From an uncultured Treponema sp. (GTDB lineage Bacteria > Spirochaetota > Spirochaetia > Treponematales > Treponemataceae): a DNA stretch of 31,707 nt. Within the stretch, counting starts at the first letter, position 1. Each line of letters starts with the position of its first letter. Location of the stretch: the NCBI GenBank assembly GCA_905236465.1, contig CAJOQA010000020.1, positions 1 through 31,707 on the forward strand. The letters run 5' to 3'. The notes beneath the pieces are model-generated. The model was not told the origin of the DNA, ran no database searches, and saw only the letters and a program-made list of their open reading frames with translations. Below, piece after piece: positions 1 to 5,822 of the stretch. Both the position numbers and the translations under genes were made by a program.

Positions 1-35
1 ATACTGCTAACGCGGGAAAGTAGGTGGCTGCCGGC
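1..35 (+). rRNA. rrf: 5S rRNA, 3' end (partial)
   Basis: The first bases contain the closing part of a 5S rRNA: an ACTGC segment, then CGGGAAAGTAGG, then GGCTGCCGGC, which would pair with the missing 5' end. This matches the conserved 3' end of bacterial 5S rRNA. A run of eight T follows at once. Most of the gene lies left of the window, so an rRNA operon is read toward the acyl carrier protein operon. The call rests on recognition of the conserved 3' end only. Confidence 0.8.
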
Positions 36-43
36 TTTTTTTT
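36..43 (+). terminator. U-tract after 5S rRNA
   Basis: Eight consecutive T follow the GC-rich 3' strand of the 5S terminal stem. This is the usual intrinsic termination signal of a spirochaete rRNA operon. The 5' side of the stem lies outside the window, so the hairpin itself cannot be verified. Confidence 0.55.
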
Positions 44-75
44 ATTCATACACTTTAAAACTTACTTTTTACATG

Positions 76-105
76 TTGCCATAGATAGTTAAAATAGTAT
101 ATAAT
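76..105 (+). promoter_or_regulatory. Promoter of the ACP/APE-like operon
   Basis: TTGCCA at 76-81, an 18-bp spacer and a perfect TATAAT at 100-105 form a sigma-70 type promoter. Transcription would start near 112, giving a leader of about 110 nt before the ATG at 221. The leader carries nested inverted repeats. The operon therefore has its own promoter and need not depend on read-through from the rRNA operon. Confidence 0.65.
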
Positions 106-189
106 AGACTTGTTCGGAAACTGTAAACTTTTGATATATTGACAATGGGCTTAAGTTCATTGTCAAATCGAGGTTATCGAACAAGTCTA
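105..189. repeat. Nested inverted repeats in the operon leader
   Basis: A perfect 12-bp inverted repeat (TAGACTTGTTCG at 105-116, CGAACAAGTCTA at 178-189) encloses a second perfect 9-bp inverted repeat (TTGACAATG at 139-147, CATTGTCAA at 158-166). The inner stem can extend with G-U pairs. The outer left arm starts at the last base of the -10 hexamer. The unit could be an operator, a structured 5' leader or a small palindromic (REP/MITE-like) element. The sequence alone does not decide between these. Confidence 0.6.
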
Positions 190-220
190 ATAAATTAAAA
201 TTTTTAAGGGTATAAGAGTA

Positions 221-496
221 ATGGATAAAGAATCCTTAAAGAAGGAAATAAAAGAAGTTATTATTTCTTCACTAGAACTTGAAGATATTAAAGTTGAAGA
301 TATTAATGATTCAGAGCCAATTTTTGGTGCTGGTTTAGGATTAGATTCAATTGATGCATTGGAATTGGGAGTTGCCCTGAAAAAGAAATTCGGTGTTAAG
401 TTTTCTTCTGAAAATAAACAGAATAGGGAACACTTTGCTAGCGTAAATTCCCTTGCAGAATATATTTTTTCACAAAAGGAGTCATCTAATGACTAA
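221..496 (+). CDS. Acyl carrier protein, APE-type, first copy
   Basis: A 91-residue acyl carrier protein. The phosphopantetheine site is the serine in GLDSIDALEL, residue 43, in a four-helix ACP frame. The tail 'REHFASVNSLAEYI' resembles the first of the two ACPs in aryl-polyene type clusters, from memory of that family. The protein is expected to be cytoplasmic and to carry the growing or loaded acyl chain as a thioester. The gene opens the operon behind a good promoter, and a weak AAGGG/AAGAG purine stretch precedes the ATG. Its last 8 nt overlap the start of the second ACP. Having two ACPs in tandem at the head of the operon is typical of APE/DAR-like clusters. An ordinary fatty-acid AcpP is unlikely given the tail and the context. 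Confidence 0.88.
   Translation: MDKESLKKEIKEVIISSLELEDIKVEDINDSEPIFGAGLGLDSIDALELGVALKKKFGVKFSSENKQNREHFASVNSLAEYIFSQKESSND
477..481 (+). promoter_or_regulatory. RBS that fixes the start of the second ACP
   Basis: AGGAG lies 7 nt before the ATG at 489. It supports that start over an in-frame ATG 36 nt upstream (453), which would sit deep inside the first ACP gene. Confidence 0.7.
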
Positions 497-737
497 AGAC
501 GAACTTTATACAAAAATAAAAAGTATTTTAGTAGATGAATTTGAAGTTGATGAAAAATCAGTAACACTAGAGGCAAATCTTGTTCAGGATTTGGATTTGG
601 ATTCAATCGATTTTATAGATTTGGTTGTGAAAACAAAAGAATTTATCCCTGGAAAAATAGATCCTGAAGTGTTTAAGTCTGTAAGAACTATGAATGATGT
701 TGTAGAAACATTATATCCTTATACTCAGCAGGCTTAA
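489..737 (+). CDS. Acyl carrier protein, APE-type, second copy
   Basis: An ACP of 82 residues when started at the ATG behind the AGGAG site. The attachment serine is residue 39 in DLDLDSIDFIDLVV, and the C-terminal 'FKSVRTMNDVVETLYP' is typical of the second ACP of aryl-polyene type clusters. It should be pantetheinylated in the cytosol and shuttle acyl intermediates between the ligase, dehydratase, thioesterase and acyltransferase encoded downstream. The start overlaps the upstream ACP by 8 nt, so translation is probably coupled. In APE systems the two ACPs have different jobs (loading versus elongation), but which does what here is not visible. Confidence 0.88.
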   Translation: MTKDELYTKIKSILVDEFEVDEKSVTLEANLVQDLDLDSIDFIDLVVKTKEFIPGKIDPEVFKSVRTMNDVVETLYPYTQQA

Positions 738-749
738 TAGCAGTAGGAA

Positions 750-2717
750 ATGAAAGTTCTTTTCAAGATCTTTTTCTATTCAATTACAGGTTTGTATCCT
801 GTTCTTGTTTTTTTGTCTCTTGTTGTTCTAAAATTACCGATTAGAGTTTTGTCTTTATGCGTAATTGCTTTAGCTCTTTCTTTTTTTTTAGGGATGACAG
901 GGGCAAAAAAATCTTTTAAGAGTCTGCGCAGGCAGATTCTTTCTACTTCTTTCTTTTTAGCAGCTGGTCTTTTCTGTTTCTTTACCAATCAGGTTTATTT
1001 TCTAAAGCTTTATTCTGTTGTTGTAAGCTTAATGTTGCTTATAGTTTTTTCTTCAACTTTAATTTATGGTCCTACTATTATTTTCCGCTTTGCAACTCTT
1101 TCAAATAAAAGAATAATTGGCAGTCCTGCAGAAAAAGCTATTGAATCTTACTGTAGGAAAGTTTGCATTGCTTGGTGCCTTTTTTTCATTTTTAATGGAA
1201 CTATTGCTGCTTATACAAGTTTTTTTTGTTCTGATTTTATTTGGTCAGTTTATAATGGGGGAATTTCTTACCTCCTTATGGGGCTGATGTTTTCTATAGA
1301 ATATTTAATAAGGATTCAGGTGAATAAGAAAATGCCACAGTGTCATTCAATTTCAACATTTAAAAGTGATTCAAGAAAAGATGATTTCATTCTTTGCTAT
1401 GAAGGAACGTGGTCTTCAAAAAAGTATAAGACCTGGCTTGATTTTTTGACCGACACGGCAAAAGTCAGGGCTTTTATTGAAGTCAGGAAAGAAAAGGATT
1501 GGATTCTTCATTGTGAAGATTATTGGTATTTTTTGGTAACTTTTACTGCTTTATTGCAATGTAAGAAAACTGTTCGGTTGACGCAGAATATCAGCGAATC
1601 CTTTATTCAGGAAATAAAAGAAGATGGGGTTCTTTTTTTGACCGATCAAGTGGTTGCTGATAGTGTTTCTATAGAAGATATAATTTTGCAGGCAAAAAGC
1701 CCAAGTGATGCGGAGCTTAGAAATCTGCCAGCGATTAATGCAGATGAAACAAAAATTTTAATGTATACATCAGGTAGCACTGGTAAGCCAAAGGCGGTTC
1801 TGCAAAGAATGACTGAGTTTGAGCAAGATAATGCTTTTGTTATTTCAAAGTGGGGACAGGAATTTTTGAAGAGAAAATTGGTTACGACGGTTAGCCAGCA
1901 CCATATATATGGATTCTTGTTCGGTATATCGCTTCCCTTTACCCTTGGAATTCCATTTAGAAGAAAACGAATTGAATATCCGGAAGAGTTTTCAACTTTG
2001 AGCGACAATCCTTATATGATTATTGCTACTCCTGCTTTTTTAAAGCGAACTGTTGAAATTGAAGAAAAACTTCCTACTAAGGACTGCTTTATTTTTACAA
2101 GCGGCGGGCTTTTAACTGTAGACGTTGCTAAGAAAACAGATAGTGTTTTTGGTTTTTGGCCTGTTGAAGTTTATGGTTCTACAGAAACCAGTGGTATTGC
2201 CTATAGGCAGAGTAAAAATGGTTTGGAATGGACAGCGTTTGATAATGCTAAGTTGTGGAAAGGAGAGGATGGCTGCTTACGGATTATTTCTCCTTATATA
2301 AAAGATCCAAACGGTTTTGCTACCGCTGATTTGGTTGATATGTTAGATGATGGGCGTTTTCTGTTAAAGGGGCGATCTGATTCCATTGTAAAAATTGAAG
2401 AAAAGCGAATTTCAATGACAGAGGTTGAAAATCGCATCCTTGAGACTGGGCTGGTAAGCGATGTAAAAGTTGTTGCTATGGAAGACAGGCGTCAATATCT
2501 TGCTTGTGTTATTCAGTTAAATGAACAAGGTAGGGAAAAGTTTGAGGGAAAAAGAAAGCTTGACATGAATAGATTTTTCCATGACTTTTTGATGAATTAT
2601 TTTGAGAATGTTGTTATTCCCAAAAAGTGGCGGTTTGTTGAAAAAATTCCTTGTGATGTGCAGGGAAAAAAACATAAAGAAGAAATTAAGGCTTTGTTCG
2701 TAGCAGAAAATGAATAA
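750..2717 (+). CDS. AMP-dependent acyl/aryl ligase with N-terminal membrane domain
   Basis: A 655-residue two-part protein. Roughly residues 1-200 are strongly hydrophobic with several predicted membrane segments (from about 5, 28, 82, 130 and 165), resembling the separate COG4648-type membrane protein of APE clusters. The rest is an ANL-superfamily adenylating enzyme: YTSGSTGKPKAV (near 338-350), YGSTETSG (near 473-480), GRSDSIVKIEEKR (near 540-552) and a C-terminal GKKHKEEIKAL with the usual catalytic lysine. It likely activates a carboxylic acid with ATP and loads it on one of the ACPs, tethered to the inner membrane. A short AGGA sits only 1 nt from the ATG, so the start signal is unusual. 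The 3' end overlaps the dehydratase gene by 8 nt. The fusion is inferred from one uninterrupted frame; the substrate is unknown. Confidence 0.8.
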   Translation: MKVLFKIFFYSITGLYPVLVFLSLVVLKLPIRVLSLCVIALALSFFLGMTGAKKSFKSLRRQILSTSFFLAAGLFCFFTNQVYFLKLYSVVVSLMLLIVFSSTLIYGPTIIFRFATLSNKRIIGSPAEKAIESYCRKVCIAWCLFFIFNGTIAAYTSFFCSDFIWSVYNGGISYLLMGLMFSIEYLIRIQVNKKMPQCHSISTFKSDSRKDDFILCYEGTWSSKKYKTWLDFLTDTAKVRAFIEVRKEKDWILHCEDYWYFLVTFTALLQCKKTVRLTQNISESFIQEIKEDGVLFLTDQVVADSVSIEDIILQAKSPSDAELRNLPAINADETKILMYTSGSTGKPKAVLQRMTEFEQDNAFVISKWGQEFLKRKLVTTVSQHHIYGFLFGISLPFTLGIPFRRKRIEYPEEFSTLSDNPYMIIATPAFLKRTVEIEEKLPTKDCFIFTSGGLLTVDVAKKTDSVFGFWPVEVYGSTETSGIAYRQSKNGLEWTAFDNAKLWKGEDGCLRIISPYIKDPNGFATADLVDMLDDGRFLLKGRSDSIVKIEEKRISMTEVENRILETGLVSDVKVVAMEDRRQYLACVIQLNEQGREKFEGKRKLDMNRFFHDFLMNYFENVVIPKKWRFVEKIPCDVQGKKHKEEIKALFVAENE

Positions 2718-3060
2718 TTACGGTGTGATAGATAAAAAAATTATTTCTAAAGGTGAAAAATCCTTAGAGCTTGAATTTAAGATAAGCGGGGATTCCTTGT
2801 ATTTTGATGGGCACTTCCCTGAATTTAAGTTATTGCCAGCTGTAGCGCAGATAGATATTGTGACGTCTATAGCCGATGAATATTTTGCAGTAGGCACTTT
2901 TTTAAAAGAGATAAAGAGAATAAAATTTGTTTCTCCTCTTTTGCCAGAAACTTTAGTAAAGCTTTCTCTTGTTTTTGAAAGTGAGAAAAATCTTGTTACT
3001 TTTGGGCTTTCCTCTAAAGATGATGGCAGGGTATTTTGTCAGGGGAGCTATAGTATATGA
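2710..3060 (+). CDS. Hot-dog fold 3-hydroxyacyl-ACP dehydratase-like protein
   Basis: A 116-residue single hot-dog domain. The motif FDGHFPEFKLLPAVAQID (about residues 32-49) is the FabA/FabZ-type signature, with catalytic His35. It should dehydrate a 3-hydroxyacyl-ACP to the enoyl form, matching the small ApeI-type dehydratase in aryl-polyene clusters. The start overlaps the ligase by 8 nt and the stop overlaps the glycosyltransferase start as ATGA, so it is inside a coupled operon. No ketoreductase or ketosynthase is encoded in the window to supply its substrate, so a partner elsewhere, or a changed role, must be assumed. Confidence 0.8.
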   Translation: MNNYGVIDKKIISKGEKSLELEFKISGDSLYFDGHFPEFKLLPAVAQIDIVTSIADEYFAVGTFLKEIKRIKFVSPLLPETLVKLSLVFESEKNLVTFGLSSKDDGRVFCQGSYSI

Positions 3061-3812
3061 AATTTGGTTTTGTCGTTCCTGTCTATAGGCATGGAAGTGT
3101 GCTTGCTAGACTGCTTGAAAGCCTTGCTATTTATTCTTTTCCCGTGATTGTTGTTGATGATGGTAATGATGAAGCTGAGCGCCATTTAATTGAAGATGCT
3201 GTAAGTAAATTTAATTTTGCCTATCTTGTACGATTGGAAAAAAATTCAGGAAAAGGGGGTGCTTTTTTTGCAGGAGTTCGTAAGGCCTTGGAGCTTGATT
3301 TGACACATCTGTTGCAAATAGATGCTGATGGGCAGCACGATAGCAAAAGGTGTGGATTTTTCTTTGAGCAAGCGAAAGTTTTTCCAGATGCAGTTATTTG
3401 TGGCTACCCCGAGTATGATGAGACTGTTCCAAATATTAGGAAAAATGGTAGGGAGTTTTCAAATAGATGGGCGCGCTTTGTCAGCTGGGATTATAGCATA
3501 AAGGATGTCCTTTGCGGATTCAGGCTTTACCCGCTAGATGGATTAAGTAAGCTCCTTAAAATTCAGTTTTTGATGAATATGAGGATGGGCTTTGATGTAG
3601 ATGTTCTTGTGAGGCTTGCTTGGAAGGGAATAAAAATAATTTCTTTTCCTGTTGCTGTAACTTATCCTGAAGATGGTGTTTCTAATTTTAGGATGGTTAG
3701 GGATAATATTGGGATAAGCGCGACCTTTACGAAATTGTGTATAGGTATGATATTTCGTATACCAATGCTTACATTCCGTTTGATAAAGAGAAGGATAAAA
3801 GGTGACAAATAA
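3057..3812 (+). CDS. GT2 family glycosyltransferase
   Basis: A 251-residue GT-A fold glycosyltransferase of family 2. The N-terminus has VVPVYRHGSVL, followed by VVDDGND (nucleotide-sugar binding), NSGKGGAFFAG, and the metal-binding DADGQHD near residues 91-97. A basic, partly hydrophobic C-terminus suggests it sits at the inner membrane face. In many APE clusters a GT2 domain is fused to an LpxL-like acyltransferase. Here the two are separate genes overlapping by 11 nt. It probably adds a sugar to the lipid or polyketide intermediate. The donor sugar is not predictable. Confidence 0.85.
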   Translation: MKFGFVVPVYRHGSVLARLLESLAIYSFPVIVVDDGNDEAERHLIEDAVSKFNFAYLVRLEKNSGKGGAFFAGVRKALELDLTHLLQIDADGQHDSKRCGFFFEQAKVFPDAVICGYPEYDETVPNIRKNGREFSNRWARFVSWDYSIKDVLCGFRLYPLDGLSKLLKIQFLMNMRMGFDVDVLVRLAWKGIKIISFPVAVTYPEDGVSNFRMVRDNIGISATFTKLCIGMIFRIPMLTFRLIKRRIKGDK

Positions 3813-4782
3813 CTGGGCTGAGCAGAAGGAAGCGGCAACAACATCTCTGCCAATTAAATTTTCATGTTTTCTTGTAAAACTTTTTCCTCATTTTTTGCTT
3901 GTTCTGATAGCCTTTCCTGTCAGTTTTTTTTATTTTCTGTTTTGTTCTAGGGCCAGAAAGACATGTGAAGATTATCAAAGACATCTTATTTCTTTTGCTA
4001 AAAATCAGGGAAGCAATTTTTTAAGAAAAGTGAATACCTATAAGCAAATTTTATCATTTTCAATCTGTTTGATAGAAAAAATTGAAGGTTGGTGCGGAAA
4101 GGAAAAACTTAGCGATATTTGCTTTTATGATGATGATGTAGTTGAGCTTAAGAAAATTCTTGCTGAAGGGAAGGGGGCTTTTTTGATAGGGTCCCATTTG
4201 GGAAACATAGAACTTTTGCGGAGCCTTGCATCGTTTGGAAAAACAGGTGTGGATAAATTTGTTCCTGTTACGGCTATAATGGATGTAAAAGTTACTGCTA
4301 ATTTTAATAAAACGCTTAGTCAAATAAACAAGAATTCTGCACTAGATATTTTATCCCCTGATAATATGGGGGTGGAAACTGTAGAGTTGCTTCAAGATAG
4401 AATAAAAAAAGGTGGGCTTATTGTAGCGGCTGCAGATAGGACATCTGCAAATAATCCCGAACGGTCTTTTAAGAAGAGTTTTTTAGGAGAAGAGACTAGT
4501 TTCCCTTGCGGGATTTTTTTGTTGGCATCTTTGCTAAAGGCTCCTGTCTATTTTATTTTTGCGATGAGAAAAAAAGATATCTCTTTTAGGAAAAAGTATG
4601 ACATGCTTGTGATAAAATCTGCTGTTACTTTTTCTGGCTCACGGCTAGAAAGGAAGCAAAGTCAGGAGACTATGTGTTCTGAATTTGTTTCGCTTCTTGA
4701 AAAAGAGTGTTTAAAGCATCCTTTTCAATGGTATAATTTTTATTACTATTGGAATAATGTAGGAGATACGAGTGGAAGGTGA
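3802..4782 (+). CDS. LpxL/HtrB-like lysophospholipid acyltransferase
   Basis: A 326-residue protein that begins with GTG, the only plausible start since no ATG occurs early in the frame. Residues about 20-50 form a membrane anchor. The acyltransferase signature H-x4-E is present as SHLGNIEL, with His132 and Glu137, and a DRTSANN segment follows as in the LpxL family. LpxL-type enzymes move an acyl group from ACP to a glycolipid. Many treponemes lack lipopolysaccharide, so the acceptor here is more likely a glycolipid made by this operon. The gene overlaps both the upstream glycosyltransferase and the downstream thioesterase by 11 nt. Confidence 0.8.
   Translation: MTNNWAEQKEAATTSLPIKFSCFLVKLFPHFLLVLIAFPVSFFYFLFCSRARKTCEDYQRHLISFAKNQGSNFLRKVNTYKQILSFSICLIEKIEGWCGKEKLSDICFYDDDVVELKKILAEGKGAFLIGSHLGNIELLRSLASFGKTGVDKFVPVTAIMDVKVTANFNKTLSQINKNSALDILSPDNMGVETVELLQDRIKKGGLIVAAADRTSANNPERSFKKSFLGEETSFPCGIFLLASLLKAPVYFIFAMRKKDISFRKKYDMLVIKSAVTFSGSRLERKQSQETMCSEFVSLLEKECLKHPFQWYNFYYYWNNVGDTSGR
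4761..4765 (+). promoter_or_regulatory. RBS supporting the GTG start of the thioesterase
   Basis: AGGAG lies 6 nt before the GTG at 4772, inside the 3' end of the acyltransferase gene. It is the best start signal available, because the next in-frame ATG falls inside the conserved hot-dog core. Confidence 0.65.
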
Positions 4783-5200
4783 AAAAGGAATAAGTGCTGA
4801 ATTAGTTTTTAATGTTGAATTTTATGATGTAGATTCAATGGATATTGTTTGGCACGGAAATTATGTAAAGTATATGGAAAAGGCTCGCTGTGCTTTGCTT
4901 GATAAAATTGGCTTTAATTATCTTCGCATGAGGGAGATAGGAATTGATTTTCCTATAGTGGAAATTAAGTTTAAGTACATTCATTCTTTGCGTTTTGGTG
5001 AAAGGGTAAGGACTGTTGCAACCCTGCTTGAGTGGGAAAATAGAATAAAAATCAGGTATGAATTTTATAATGCTGAAACAGGGGAACTTACAACTAGGGC
5101 TTTAAGTACCCAAATGGCAGTGGTTAAGGCAAGCGGAGAATCTCTGTTTGAGTGTCCAAAGGAATTTATAGAGAAGGTTGAGCGATATGTTGAAAAATAA
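4772..5200 (+). CDS. 4HBT/YbgC-type acyl thioesterase
   Basis: A 142-residue hot-dog thioesterase started at GTG behind AGGAG. The signature DVDSMDIVWHGNYVKYME (about residues 19-36) matches the 4-hydroxybenzoyl-CoA thioesterase/YbgC family, where the aspartate near its start is catalytic. It would hydrolyse acyl-ACP or acyl-CoA, either to release product or to clear misloaded ACPs, as the thioesterase of APE clusters does. It overlaps the acyltransferase by 11 nt and the LolA-like gene by 14 nt. Confidence 0.82.
   Translation: MEGEKGISAELVFNVEFYDVDSMDIVWHGNYVKYMEKARCALLDKIGFNYLRMREIGIDFPIVEIKFKYIHSLRFGERVRTVATLLEWENRIKIRYEFYNAETGELTTRALSTQMAVVKASGESLFECPKEFIEKVERYVEK
5172..5177 (+). promoter_or_regulatory. 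RBS that fixes the LolA-like start
   Basis: AGAAGG ends 9 nt before the ATG at 5187 and directly abuts an in-frame TTG at 5178. The spacing favours the ATG, which also gives the cleaner signal peptide. Confidence 0.6.
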
Positions 5201-5822
5201 AGTGTTTTTTTGTCTATGCCTTATGTTAGTTTTTTTTGTCCCTTCTTCTTTTGCAGAAACTTCTGTGACTTTTGATGAAGTTTGCAAATATATTTCTGCT
5301 AAGCCTGTAACGTATGGAAACTTTAAGCAGGTAAAATCTTTGATGCTTAGGGGAAAAAGTACAAGCCTCAATTCTGAAGGAAAGTTTATAATTTGTAACA
5401 AGGGTATTGTTTGGGATACAAAGAAACCTATTTCTTCTGTGATGGTAGTTTCAGAAACAAAAATGGTTCAAACACTTGCAAGCGGAAAAACTTCGGTGAT
5501 GGAAGCTTCTTCTAATGCGGTGTACAGTGGGATAAGCGCTACTTTGTCTTCTTTATTTAAAGGGGATGCTACAAAATTAAAAGAAAACTTTGATGTTTCT
5601 TTTTCTGTTGAAAAAGAATCTTGGAAGATGTTTCTTATACCAAAGGATGAAAATCTTGCGCTTGCAATAAAAAGTGTTAGCCTTGAAGGAAAGGCGATAG
5701 AACCTTTTGACTTAGAAAAAGTATTGCTTACAGAAAGTTCTGACCAGACTATACTTTATGTTTTTTCTGACCAAAAATATACAGGGGCCTTAACAGATGA
5801 GCAGGAAAAGTATTTTAAGTAA
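5187..5822 (+). CDS. LolA-like periplasmic carrier protein
   Basis: With the ATG start this is a 211-residue exported protein. A basic start, a hydrophobic core and PSSFA before ETS give a signal peptidase I signal of about 20-22 residues. The mature part has the LolA-like pattern (GNFKQVKSL, a 'GKFIICNKGIVWDTKKP' strand, then a buried strand series). In APE-type operons a LolA-like protein always sits beside the MMPL exporter and is thought to carry the lipid product across the periplasm. Here it overlaps the exporter gene by 26 nt, which supports joint action. It is too far from canonical LolA to assign lipoprotein sorting. Confidence 0.72.
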   Translation: MLKNKVFFCLCLMLVFFVPSSFAETSVTFDEVCKYISAKPVTYGNFKQVKSLMLRGKSTSLNSEGKFIICNKGIVWDTKKPISSVMVVSETKMVQTLASGKTSVMEASSNAVYSGISATLSSLFKGDATKLKENFDVSFSVEKESWKMFLIPKDENLALAIKSVSLEGKAIEPFDLEKVLLTESSDQTILYVFSDQKYTGALTDEQEKYFK

